A model generated the notes under the pieces. That model was not told the DNA's origin, did no database searches, and saw nothing but the letters and a program-made list of their open reading frames with translations. 64,000 nt of DNA from Mangifera indica. Taxonomy: Eukaryota; Streptophyta; Magnoliopsida; Sapindales; Anacardiaceae. Both the position numbers and the translations under genes were made by a program. Below, piece by piece: positions 12,621 through 26,538 of this stretch. How positions within the stretch are numbered: the first letter of the stretch is position 1; every line of letters starts with the position of its first letter. The DNA lies in contig NC_058144.1 of NCBI RefSeq assembly GCF_011075055.1, forward strand, positions 9,452,138 through 9,516,137, given 5' to 3'.

Positions 12621-13319
12621 CTCAGAAGGATCATGCCAAACGTGAGAGTCCTAAACATTGGTTAGCTCATTCCTAACTGGGAAGGTCCATGTAAGATAGC
12701 CAAGATATTGCAGCCATGAACCAACAAATTGAAGCTACTAGACTAACAGAGATCCCAAGAGCATGGAATGTAGAACATCTATAGCCTTACTACTAGTAAA
12801 GCGGTCAACTTGGTCCATGTAAAGTATTGATCTACTCACTCTCAGTTTTTGCTTTGGAGACAACTCAAAAACTTAGGGCAAAAGGCAATAGCATCCAAGC
12901 CAAAGTACGTCAGTGTGTAGTCAACAAATTTGTAAAGTCAATGGCTATCCAAACTTAACAATCATTATCTTTGAAAAAATAAGAATACTTAATTTCAATT
13001 TCAGACTATTTTCCTTGGATTGTGCAATCTAAAAATCAGAAAAACACCTCATGTCTCGGTTGTCACATGTCACTTGAATGCTTCGCCAAACCACACAATC
13101 TCATTCGACTATCCATGCTAGCTGTGTTTGTCACAATATCAGAATAATGACATTAAGACTTTGCCTAAAAAAATAATGACTGATAAAAAAAAAAAGACAA
13201 AAAGTGAAGAAATCTTTAACAAGAAGAATTTTTAAATCCTACTTCAAAAACTCACTAGTATGATAATGGGATAAAAATTGTTACAAATGGACTCTAATAA
13301 TAGTTATCCCCTCACACAT
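12621..13319. other. Intergenic region, no gene seen
   Basis: No domain-bearing frame. The last part should hold the 3' untranslated region of the chloroplast ribonucleoprotein gene. Confidence 0.4.
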
Positions 13320-15481
13320 CTAAAAAGAACCCCGTCTTGGTCGTTCTTCAGCAACATTCACTCTAATTGCCCTTCCATCCAAACTCTGCAAAGAAAAAAT
13401 CATGCCATTTGTTAGTAAAAGAAAATCAAGAATTGAGACCCCACAGGAACACAAAGTTAGGAGCTAGACTTGATCAACATTGAGCTGATGTCTTCCAGAG
13501 GAGAAGTTAAAATGAAGGAAAAAACAGTTATGAGAACACTGAACTCCAATAATAAACTTATGTGAATTCTGTTGACCCACTCATCTGAAAGAGTATCCAA
13601 ACTGTTCATATAAACTCCTTCACCCTTCAAAACGACTTCCTTAAATGATATCCACAAGATAACTAACACATATTTTGTTTCAACATAGCAGTGAGACTAA
13701 CAGATCTGCATAAAGAGGACAATAAAAAGATTCATTTGTCTGTATAAAACAGAACACAAATCTTACCTGTCCATCAAGGGCAGCAATGGCATCATTCACT
13801 TCTGTCTCACTAGACATAGTAACAAAGCCAAACCCACGTGAACGTCCTGTTTCCCGATCAGAAACTACCCTGGCATTCACCACCTTTCCATATTCACTGA
13901 AGACCTGCTCCAAACGTGCATCATCTACTTGCCATGGCAGGTTACCAACATAGATTCTGTTAGTAGTTTCATACAATCGAGGTCTTGGTGGCTGTGACCC
14001 CCTAGAAGCAGCCTTGTTTACAGTTAAAAGTCTTCCATTTAAATCCTGTACAAGAAAACCAAGGCAATAGCAAAATCATGAGTCAGACTGATACTGATAA
14101 AAATAAATGAGAGACTAATTTAATAATTGATAAGAAATGCCCTCTCCCCTCTCCTTCAGTATGCATTGAGAGAGATAATTTCATGTCTATTTGCATGGGG
14201 CCCATATTAGGAGGAGTTCCCTTTCAAACCTAGTGGCACCACTGAAAACATAACAACCTACACTTAAGAGTTATCAATGAAACTATATATCATTCCATAA
14301 TCTCTACTAATTATTTCGTATAAATGTTTTATCTATATATCAACCACTTGCTTTCATGGCAAGTTGTTCTAGTCTTGAGGGGAAACAATATATAAACTAT
14401 TTTTAGTGAGCTATTAGAATGAGGGGATCAATTTAATTGAACTTCCCTCAGAATTTTGAGGCCCTGACAAAGATATTTACTTCAAAAGAGTATGTCCTCC
14501 CCTATCTAACTAGTATGAATTATGAAAATAAACTAAGAAAGCCTCAATAAAATGTAAGCAAAGCAATAGTTTAATTGAGGTTATTATGTGCTAAGGATTC
14601 AGAATAGATAGCCTTAACAATCAGGGAACCTCTCAACTAAAACTTTGACCTAAGGAAGAATGAATCAAAAGTGTTTGGCGACTGGAAAATTGCATAGTTG
14701 GAACTAAAGAAATCAAAATACAACCATTCTGACTTTTAACATCACATATTGCTAGGAACAGAATTCATAAATGTATTGATGGAAAAGGGAAAGGAAAAGA
14801 AGAAACTCACATAACGGTGAAACATCTCCACAGCTTTCTCGGCTTCTTCAACGGTACTCATTGTTACGAAACCAAATCCTCTACTCTGATCAGTCTCCCT
14901 ATTATAAATAACCTTAAGAAAAACACCACAAAAAAAATCAGAAACCCTTATAAGAAACTAAAAAAATGAAATCCCTTCCTACAGTTAAAAAATTAAAAAA
15001 AAAAACATAAACTTTGTACCTCAGAAATCTCGACAACACCAGCCTGGTTAAAGAGCTGAGCCAGACTTTCACTATCAATATCATAACGTAAATTACCCAC
15101 AAATAACTTAGCCTCTTCAGGTGGCTCTTTATACTCCTCTTCTTCACTCCCTCCATCGAAACTCTCTTCACCATAAACAGAACCCTCAATATTTTGATTA
15201 TCCCAACTCATATTCTCTTCTTCTTCTTCCTGCTGCGCCCAATCTGAAGTTTGAGCCACGAATGGGATTATGTGTAAAGAAGATAACTTTTTGGAGGTTT
15301 GGACCGACCCCCATGAAGGTAAAACAGCTGACAGAGAGAGGTTTATGGGTTTTTTAGATGAAAATGAAAGAAATGGGTTTTGGGTTTTAGTGAAAAGGGT
15401 TGTTGGTGAAGAAGTCAAAAAGATTTTAGCCATTGGGAAATGCTTTGAAAGCGGAGTGGCAGAAGAAAAAGACATGTTCAT
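13320..15481 (-). CDS. Chloroplast two-RRM ribonucleoprotein (cp31/cp28 type)
   Basis: Binds chloroplast mRNAs; members of this nuclear-encoded family stabilise transcripts and support RNA editing in the stroma. Four exons join in frame: 15481-15020, 14912-14811, 14045-13767, 13385-13320, giving 302 residues, normal for the family. The first 75 residues are rich in Ser, Lys and Thr and poor in acid, as expected of a transit peptide. An acidic linker follows (QQEEEEE, GSEEEEY). RRM1 runs about 124-200 with RNP2 LFVGNL and RNP1 [11 protein letters not shown]2 runs about 217-295 with IYVGNL and RGFGFVTM. The C-terminus [13 protein letters not shown] is typical. The ATG at 15481 opens MNMSFSSA; a second ATG lies two codons on. 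Whether the orthologue is cp31A/B or cp28/cp29 was not resolved. Confidence 0.93.
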
Positions 15482-15560
15482 CTCGCTTGTTCCTTCAGAC
15501 CTTGAGAGACCTGGCGAGAAATGATAACCGATATGGGGTGTTGTAGAATAGGTTATTTAG

Positions 15561-15574
15561 AAACGGTGTCGTTT
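15561..15574. promoter_or_regulatory. Palindrome AAACGGTGTCGTTT upstream of the ribonucleoprotein gene
   Basis: Near-perfect palindrome 80-93 bases before the ATG at 15481. The same word with flanking A and T occurs twice inside the hAT element at 53.8 kb. Position suggests a promoter element; the function is inferred. Confidence 0.4.
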
Positions 15575-15660
15575 GACGCCTAAAAGAAATTCAATATTTT
15601 AGTATAGCTTATTTGTTTCTTTATAACAAAAATTCTCCCTTTTTAAAAAATTTTAATCAA

Positions 15661-16367
15661 GGCCAAAGAACTATTTCCCACCCAAGTTTTACTCAAATCT
15701 CAAAAATACATATGTAATAGTTAAAAAATCTAAACAGTCATCCATGGGCTAACAAATTTTCCAATTATAAATAAGAGTAAAATTGTTATTTTACCACTAA
15801 ACACTAAAACTCTAAAAATTAATATCATTTCCCCCTTAGCTTTAAAAACTAATATTTCACTTCATTCACAAAGTTTGAAAAGTTAATATTTCACCTTTAA
15901 GTTTTGTTTCCTTTCTTCAGTCGACGATTGACACTTTTCATATATCTTCTAGATCCGATCACGAAGAGTGACAAAGAACGACCACCCACCATCATGAAGG
16001 ACAACGCTTTATAATCCTTAATCACATCATCCGCACGATGAAGCGTTGTCTTTCGTTACGTCTTCCCAATTTGGATGAAGAAGAGTCGTCCTTTATTGGA
16101 GATGAAACTTAGAAATGAAGGAGGAAAGTGAATTTTTCAAAACTTAATCATGAAAAAAAATTATTAGTTTTCTAAACTAAAAAATGAATAAATGATATAA
16201 TTTTTTACGGTTTTAGGGTTTAGTGATAAAATAATTATTTTACCTTTATCTTTAACTAAAAATACTTATATGAGTTAACCGATAGGTAATTATTTAAGTT
16301 TTTTAACTATTACGAATATGTTTTTTAAGATTAGATTAAAACTTGGATGAAAAATAATCCTTTCACC
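15661..16367. mobile_element. Non-autonomous DNA transposon, GGCC-ended family (707 bp)
   Basis: Left end GGCCAAAGAACTATTTCCCA and right end, in reverse complement, GGTGAAAGGATTATTTTTCA are imperfect terminal inverted repeats. The flanks are TTTTAATCAA (15651-15660) on the left and TTTTATCAA (16368-16376) on the right, which fits a 9-10 bp target duplication with one indel, as made by Mutator-like elements. The interior is AT-rich with a short GC-richer stretch and encodes no transposase. Related copies are at 46.0, 53.3 and 63.2 kb. Confidence 0.6.
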
Positions 16368-16492
16368 TTTTATCAATTTAAGATCATAATAATTTTTTTG
16401 TTTTTCCTCGTGAACTGGTAGATAGATAACAAAAGTAATCTACTTTACAAATCACTTTTACGTCATAAACAGAGTGATTAAATTTTATTATT

Positions 16493-17030
16493 CATATGCA
16501 GGCTTAAAGTTCTTGTAAGCGATGGCGATTTTTCCTCTGCAACACCACCGGTCTCCGGTAATTTTCTAATAATTTCTGGTTGGGTGAATTCCTCGACACA
16601 TCAAAAATACTGCACAACCAATGTACCCGATTTTATGCAGTCCCTTCTCTCCGCCTACTGATGGCATTCTCATAAAACATTCTCTTCCTAAAGCTCCCAA
16701 TGAATATTCCTCCTGGTTTCAGCACTCGAAACACTTCTGAAAACTCCTGGAATGGTAATTATATTTGCCAAACTATGCATTTCAAGATTTAATTCTTGAA
16801 AACTGCCCATCCTGGGGCTAAGTTCTTGATCCCGATTAAGATCCCTTCACAAAAAAAGTAGTCCAGCTGAAGGCTCTTATTGAGCTCTTGTGCGTTGAGT
16901 CCATGCCCAACTACTCTTTTGAGCATGACTTGTTTAGATAGATAGCTGATCCATGAGCTCATGAGGTCAGGAACCTCCAAACCAGGCCTCAACCTTTACC
17001 GGGGAAGATTGGTCAGGAAATGAAGCCGTC
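16493..17030 (-). pseudogene. SAM-dependent methyltransferase-like pseudogene
   Basis: The minus strand carries pieces of a plant methyltransferase, in order but in different frames. These are RPGLEVPDLMSSWISYL..., then VVGHGLNAQELNKS (16990-16850); VFRVLKPGG with SF.KRMFYENAI (about 16750-16670); a match to 'REGTA'; EEFTQPEIIRKLPETGG (about 16590-16545); and the C-terminal IAYKNFKPAYE (about 16525-16493). A stop follows REGTA. Frameshifts separate the blocks and the segment with the central FDAV..-type motif is mostly missing. The pieces run together without clear introns, so it may be a processed copy or a decayed gene part. Confidence 0.72.
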
Positions 17031-18097
17031 ACCATGTCAGAAGTAGGACCACAATTGGTTAATTTAAATGGGTCAAAATTGCTCAAAATGGACTAAATAT
17101 AGCGAGGCCCAATGTAATCCTTTAACCTATATTTGGAGCCACTTTTTTTCCCATACGTAAAACTAAATGGGGTTGATTTGTGAACACAATACGGAAGCAC
17201 AATACGCAAATAAATCGAGTTCGAATTGAATAAAATCATTTCATGCAAAATATAAAGTATACAACAAAAGTAATTAAACGACTAAAAAATAAATATGATA
17301 AAATTTTTACATATTTTAACTATAACTATAACCTACATCCACAGAATTTAGTCTAAATAAGATTTTAGTTCAAACAATTAAGGTTATTTAACTAACTGTT
17401 AAACTCTTTTGAGAGTCTCTTTACAAAGATCTAAAACTTTCAAAAATATCATGTCGTTTATTTTTCACATATCTCACTCGAGATATAGTTTAAGATCTTT
17501 TTAAACTTTTACGATAAATTTCCTTTAGTTTCAAAGGTTAATTAAAAATTCTTTAATCTTCCAAAAGAATTTGTTTGAAGAAACGAACCTGTCATGATTA
17601 ATTTAAGAGAAAATTAGATGAAATAATCACAATACTAAGGGCAAAAACAAAGAAGAATATGCATTAAGAAAAAGGAAAAATCTTGATTATGAATATATTT
17701 TCAAGTGTCTTTTTTCTAAAATGAAATTATATTGGGATAATTATGAATAAAACCAACAAATAAACACCGAAGATAGAATCAAACATTATATAATAAATAA
17801 TAATAAAAATAACATCAAAATAATGTCATATTAAAATATAAATATCATAATTATGAAAATATAACAATTAATATACTATCATATTTAGAACATAAAATTC
17901 GTATTTCAAAATTAAGATCATATAATATTAGGAATTATACATGATTCGTCAAATTGCTTATAAATCATGTATGACATTGTAAATACATAATAAAATAATA
18001 TTATACGTATTCATTTTTATATATACATATAATATGTTATTAAATAATTAAATATTATTTTATCTTTAATTTAAAATAATCGAATCATTTAATGACA

Positions 18098-18106
<9 letters not shown>

Positions 18107-18154
<48 letters not shown>
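18107..18154. repeat. (TA)24 microsatellite
   Basis: Uninterrupted TA dinucleotides over 48 bases. Confidence 0.97.
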
Positions 18155-18158
<4 letters not shown>

Positions 18159-20602
18159 GTCAGAAATGTGATCAGAAATTTACATGATTTGTCAAATTCA
18201 TTTACACTTATTTTATAAAAAAAAAAGACGCTGGATTAGTCTATCTTTTTTAAGGAGACAAATGTTACTCAAGTTCAACGAAAGGCCCAAAGCAAAAAGA
18301 AGATTAACTATCATGATTTGTGTCCGCCCATACGTGCAAATGCAATTAGAGCTTTTCTTTATAAAAGAAAAAGGTGGAATGTCTTGAATCATTACACTTC
18401 CCCACCCGTCCCCGCCGGAGGTGGAGGTTGTGGTGTCTCTTTCACCTTTTCTTTCAAAGAGAAAAATAAGCCGGCAATATCATCCTCATCAAGTCCAACT
18501 TCAGGCATGGTACTAAATATCAATAATTTTATCTATAAGTATATATTATCCTTATTTCTCACCATAAATAATCCACAACTCGAAGTACCAGGGAACTCAA
18601 GACTTAAAAACTTTAACTTCCCAGTAAATTTGGAATTCATATTCACATTGAATGGGAAAGAGCTAACATGGCCACAAAGTTTAACGTTTGTCTACAAAAT
18701 GAATAATATCCAACTAGTTAAACCTCTCTTTTGCCTCTCATCAAGGTTCGTATCAAAGATTTAACCACAGAAAGTATTGGAATCAATTTAAACATATCAA
18801 ACATAACATTTTGTGAATACTGTAAATTCTGTAAATATAAATACGTATACCCAGTTTTGAGTTTGCAACAAAATCTATTCGAATACGGCACAAGGTGTTG
18901 ACGTCAGTTATTTTTATGATCTCATTTGCCCACGTATTACATTTTTTTGGAAAACAAGAACTATTATGTAATTTCGGTTTTTTGTGTGTAGAGAAGATGT
19001 AGAGTAAAAAATCTCCTCTGAAAAATGTTACGTTGATTCTCATATGAGGGAAGACAGTTTTTGGCCTTTAAATAAGAGTCCAACTGTCAATAACTTTCAC
19101 ACTAATTGTCTTTAACAGTTAAAGTAAATCAGATCGAATCGACCTGTCATGGGTAAACCCAGACCCAATAGAAAGCCTTAACCAAAATTTGTGTTTGTTA
19201 ACTCCAAAAAATAGTTTGATGAGCAAAAGAGTAAGATTTTAAGTATGAAAGTGATTGTAGAGTCGATTACTAGATCTGAAATTTCACTTGTTTAGTACGT
19301 TTCATGCGAAAGTTGTGTTTGCTTATTATAACAATAAAACTATTGGTATCCACTTTGAGTACATAAATATACACTTGATACATATTATCAAATGGTTAAT
19401 GATTTTGAATTAAGAATAAAGTAATACTCATTCATATGATAACACATATAAAATATATACTCATTTGTATACTTAAAGTAAATACACATAACTTTGCTTT
19501 ATTTTTAATGATGCATGCTCACAAATTTTGGTCGGGTTTCTATTACAAACATCCACATCAAACCCGCTAAAAGCAGAAGAAACTTGATCAAAGTTCATAA
19601 ATGAAAGAACATTTATTCTGTATTGATTTGGAGAAGCAGGGTTAGAATTTTCTCCAGGTATGTTGCGTCTTTGCTCTCCTTTTAGGGAACCCATGTTACA
19701 TTATATACTTGCTTTCAAAGCAATGTTACACTGTTCCCTCAGGTGCTTCGGCCAGTGATTCAAACTGGCGCACGTAAGATGGGAAAACTTGGAGACATCG
19801 AGGGGCGTTTGGTATTGAGAATGTTTTATTGACAAAATTAAAAAATTATTTTAAAAATAGATTATTTTGAAAATTATTGGATATAAATTATTACTATATT
19901 TGATAAATTTTAATAAAAATGATAAATATAAACAATTATAATATTTAATTATAAGAAAAAAAGAATACTACTATATTTTTTAATTAAATATTTTTTTATG
20001 TTATTTATTATATTAATTAAAAATGAGATTATTTAAACTAAAAAAAATTAATACATAAGATTATAATTATAATAAAATCAAGATTATCTTAATAATCTTT
20101 TAATATCTTTTATATTACCTATCATATCATTATTAATAATAAAATATTGTTAAAATCTTTTATTATTTATAAACTAAAAAATTATATAAATAATAAAAAA
20201 TAGATTATCAAACGAACCAAACACTCCCAAAGGGCCACATATATTCAGCTGTAGGTGAAAAGATATTTGGATTCAAAAGCACAATAAATTTATGCCTTAT
20301 TATAAAAATTATGCATCACATCTTTTAATTAAAGGAATAAACAAGAATTTATTGGATATAATGGTAGATTCATTGTAACGTGAATACAAATCAAATCCCA
20401 CATTGAATAAAAAACATAAGTAAAATTTGACTAAATAGGGTATTCCAAGTTAAAGAAATTGTTAAAATTAGAACACTCATTTTAGGTATGGAATCAAGAA
20501 TTAAAGTTCGAAACAAGCATTCCAACTTTGGAACCGATTGTTTCGGAGTAGAACAACTTGAAACCTTCTAAAACTGTTTGTTGGAATGAACTTGTTCTTG
20601 AA

Positions 20603-20795
20603 TTTTCTATATGGAATGGACATTCCACGAACTTCGCTTGCATAGAGAATAGGAATTCCATTAATGGACATTCCATGAACTTTGCCAACATATGGAACAG
20701 ATATTCCATTTATAGAGCGAACATTTCATGAATTTTGCAGGCTTATGGAACCGATATTTCATTCGTGGAATGAACCTTCCATGTAATCTGCTCCT
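20603..20795. repeat. Degenerate tandem repeat with GGAATG/CATTCC palindromic cores
   Basis: About four diverged units of 40-55 bases. Each begins with TATGGAA or a close variant, contains '.ATTCCA' and 'ga.ctt.gc.' words, and repeats a GGAATGGACATTCCA-like palindrome. Related words begin as early as 20510. No coding content was recognised. Confidence 0.55.
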
Positions 20796-21359
20796 CTTGA
20801 ATAGGAAAAACAGTGAGCCTTCCAATAGGAAAACTCATAAACAATTTACACTCATTATTTTCGATTGAAAGGACAATTCAAGACACAAGCTAAGGTTAGT
20901 TAAGGTCTCAACAATAAGAGTTAATGAAATTATTTATATAATGGGCTTGTAGACTATACCTTGGTTGGGAATAAGTCTTTTGGCCTATATAATGCAGATA
21001 ATTTACAGAAATTATTTATCTTTCATTAAGAGCCTACTCAAAATATTACCCTAAACATACCTTACTAATTAAATTTGACAGATATAGATGTTCTCAAGAT
21101 GGTACAAAAATATATAATACAGAAAATTTACATACGTTATTTTTGTTTCATGAAGGGCCAATTCAAAATATTACCAAAAACGCATGGTTTTTTGTGTTGC
21201 TCTCTCCCCTCAATAAAAATTGACAATTTCTTCTTCAAAGATTTACATATATAAATGATATACACACACTGAAGCACAAGATACAAACCTGCTGAATCGT
21301 GGATATTTTGCAAACTACGCACAAGAGTAGACAAACTGTAGATTTGTTTAATTACTGCA

Positions 21360-23632
<2,273 letters not shown>

Positions 23633-25530
23633 TTTGATTGGGCTTCATGAGCACAGTAGGCCATGGTGTTCTTATAGGTAGCAACATAAAAGTAGGTTTA
23701 AAATTTAATTATTTAGCTCTTTACCTCCTCTTTAGGGGGAAGAGACGGGTGGAGTTTCATGATTTTATATGCCCGTAAAGGATTTTTTTTTTTTTTTTTG
23801 AAATGCTATTGGCATATCCATCCAGAATACCATCTGTGAAAAAAACATCTCTTTTCTCTCTTATTGAATTATGAAACATCAAACTCAGACCTGAAAGGAA
23901 CAACAAACTGATTTCGTTGTTTCAGGTCTGAATTTAGAAGCAAGTCCGTCTTGGGAAATTAGACTTTTTGCTGCTGAACCTCAAAAAGCTAGCTATTTTC
24001 CAGGTTTCACCTGACGTTTTCTTTTATTTCCATATTACTTTCTATAGTACCAAACATAAAGGCTTTAAGCATCTACAGCAGCTTTCTGATTTTTATTACG
24101 TGGAGGTTCTTGCCTACCAGAGAGGTGGAATCTGAATTCAGAAACTCATGAATCAATAAGGATGCTGATCAAGAATAATGGCTTAGTAATTGAAAACTCA
24201 AGAGATCTATAAAACCCCGAATCCAGAACAGATTTCCCTACATTGTTTTACCAATCATAAATCAAACTTCACAATATTGAATCCTAATCTTAGAATTATC
24301 ATCTAACATACTATATAAAAAAAAAATCACATTGAGATCTTTAATCTCTCGTTTGGGGTGTACTTCTTTCCAAGTTTTTATCACAGTGGGTTATATAAAA
24401 TCAACATACTAGCTATATTATAATTAAAGATTATGAGTGTGTATACTCTAGTTTGATACTGTTTGAAAGTTTTTTCGAATCATACTGAAAAAAATGGTAT
24501 GAAAAACTTTTAAACCAAACCAAATTAAAAAAATATAGTTTCGTCTTATTTTGATTATATTTTAAACTTTTTTTATTTAATAAAATTAATTGAATTATAA
24601 TTTTTAAAACATAATATAAACATATAAAATAAATATAAAATATCTATATAATACACATGTAAAAAAAAGATAAAATAAATATAAAAAAATAAGTTGTACA
24701 TTTAATTGTTTATTGAAAAATTATATCAAATATAATTATATATTTATTTTAGAAAAATACAGTTTACGATTTAATTCAGTTTAAAAATCATCTAAATTGT
24801 AATCCAAATTGAAAAAAATAGTTTAAAATTTTTTCAATATAAACCAAATCAAACCATAATTTTTAAAATATTCGAATCGATTTTATGATTTAAACCGAAT
24901 TATACATATCTCTATTAAACATAAATCTTCAAATTGGAACATTATGAAGAGTTAGGAAACTGCAAATGAAATTAATGGAAACTGCATTCTGTGACTCACA
25001 TATTTAATATAACGGCATTGAATATATGAATTGTATATCAAAAATGGATATAATAGGTACTCAATGAAACGTGTCGACTTCAACTCTCCTACTGTCTTCT
25101 TGATGAGGCAATCTAATAAATCGGCCAAGGTGAAACTGGGGAACCTCGACATTTCAGCAGGCACACAAGTCTTCTTGGCCTTAACCTTCTGCACATCATG
25201 ACACTAATTTATGGGGAGAAGATGCTAATAACTTCAATCCGTCGACGTTTAATGAATCCAAAATCTCCGTCAGTCAGAACCTTGCCATGGTCGAGGCAAA
25301 AGTGGGTCCATCAATTATTGTCCCTTCAACCCCAGTCCGGTGCTCCCATCCTCCTTAGAAAGATTCAGAATTGAAAATTTGCCAGGAAATGCATGTAGCT
25401 TTTGGAAGTCCAAGCATCAAAGCCAGGAATTAAGGTGCATTCTGGAGTGCTTCCATTTTGACGTCTTTTTAAAAGAAATATAATAATTTTCTAAAAAATA
25501 TAATAATGAAAATTTGTTAATATGACACAT
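23633..25530. other. Intergenic region between the P450 and proteasome genes
   Basis: No supported gene. A minus-strand frame around 25194-25060 (KVKAKKTCVPAEMSRFPSFTLADLLD...) looks protein-like but is short and unidentified, and may be an old gene fragment. Positions 24360-24900 are AT-rich repeat-like sequence. Confidence 0.4.
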
Positions 25531-25536
25531 ACATAA

Positions 25537-25606
25537 TGGGCTTCTTGCTGTAATGGGCCACCAAAGTTTGGACAAGCCGACCCATGGGCCAATACCCGAA
25601 GGCCCA
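25537..25606. promoter_or_regulatory. Cluster of site II (TGGGCY) promoter motifs of the proteasome gene
   Basis: TGGGCT at 25537-25542, TGGGCC at 25554-25559 and 25585-25590, and GGCCCA at 25601-25606. Site II elements, bound by TCP factors, are typical of plant genes for proteasome, ribosome and mitochondrial proteins. They lie upstream of a probable untranslated first exon (about 25690-25864, donor CAG|GTAGTC) that would splice to the acceptor at 26524-26525, just before the ATG. Confidence 0.6.
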
Positions 25607-26538
25607 ATCGGAAAATGGACCTGATTAGTGAAGAGCTTTAAAGTTGTCACAATAAATATAATAGCCAATAAAAGGAGCAAAGCAGACTGTGTAAAACGTA
25701 GCTCTTTTTCTTTTTCGTCTCTCTGTCCTCGCAACGAAACTTGGGGATTCAGCCAACTCGATTGATTTGTCATTCTCAGTTCATATCGGTCAGTGATCTT
25801 AAGTAATTCAGTTTTCACTAAACTTATCCTAATATTCGATTGTTCAGTGTGAATTTGTCTCAGGTAGTCTGTAATTTTATTTTTGTATAATTTCGATTAG
25901 GTTCTGTGCTCTGTGTCTGTATTTTTATCAAGTTAAGATCAGATTTAACTGTCATTGGACAAAAGATGTTATAAATTAACCCTCTTTATTTGAAATAAAA
26001 GGGTATTTGTTTCTGAGTAGCATCTGATAGCGAGATTTCCTTTTAAATCCAGCTAAGTATTGATCGTTTTAATGGAAGAATTGAACTTGTTATGAATGTA
26101 ATGTAGAAATTTAAGATGGAATAGGAAGAACTTGTTTCATGGGCTTTATTTTTCCTTTTCTTATGTTTTATGTTTTCCGAAGATTTGAAGGGTTTGCAGG
26201 GACCCGAGTCTGAAATTCGTTTTAACTGATCAAGTTTTGGGGATTTTCAGATTATAAAAAGAAAAAAAAATGAAATGATATAGTGTCTCTGTCTCAAGGG
26301 TTTGAAAGACTATCGTGCATGAATTGCATGGAATTGATTCGACTATCATATACTTTAATCATCACCTATTTTATCAGTGAGGGTGTTTTTACTGTGTTAT
26401 GGAGTCTACTTGTAATATTAGCAATTATGTTCTGCCCTCTTTGGTTATTTCTGTTGCTCAAGGATCCTTGGGTTTGTATTTTGGTGTACTGGTGATGTGA
26501 GAAACTTTATTACTTATTTATGCAGGTTGAGGTTTAAA

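Larger units (their letters stand above)
17031..21359. other. Long AT-rich intergenic region
   Basis: No supported gene. An open frame at 18318-18764 has no recognisable domain and no plausible gene structure. The region contains a (TA)n microsatellite (18107-18154), AT-rich repeats around 19800-20230, a degenerate 'ggaatg/cattcc' tandem array (20603-20795) and a lone right end of the GGCC-ended transposon family at about 20958-20985. Confidence 0.5.

Noticed and set aside
18318..18764. Open frame of 148 codons on the plus strand.
   Set aside because: No domain, no splice context, AT-rich low-complexity surroundings; I could not match it to any family.
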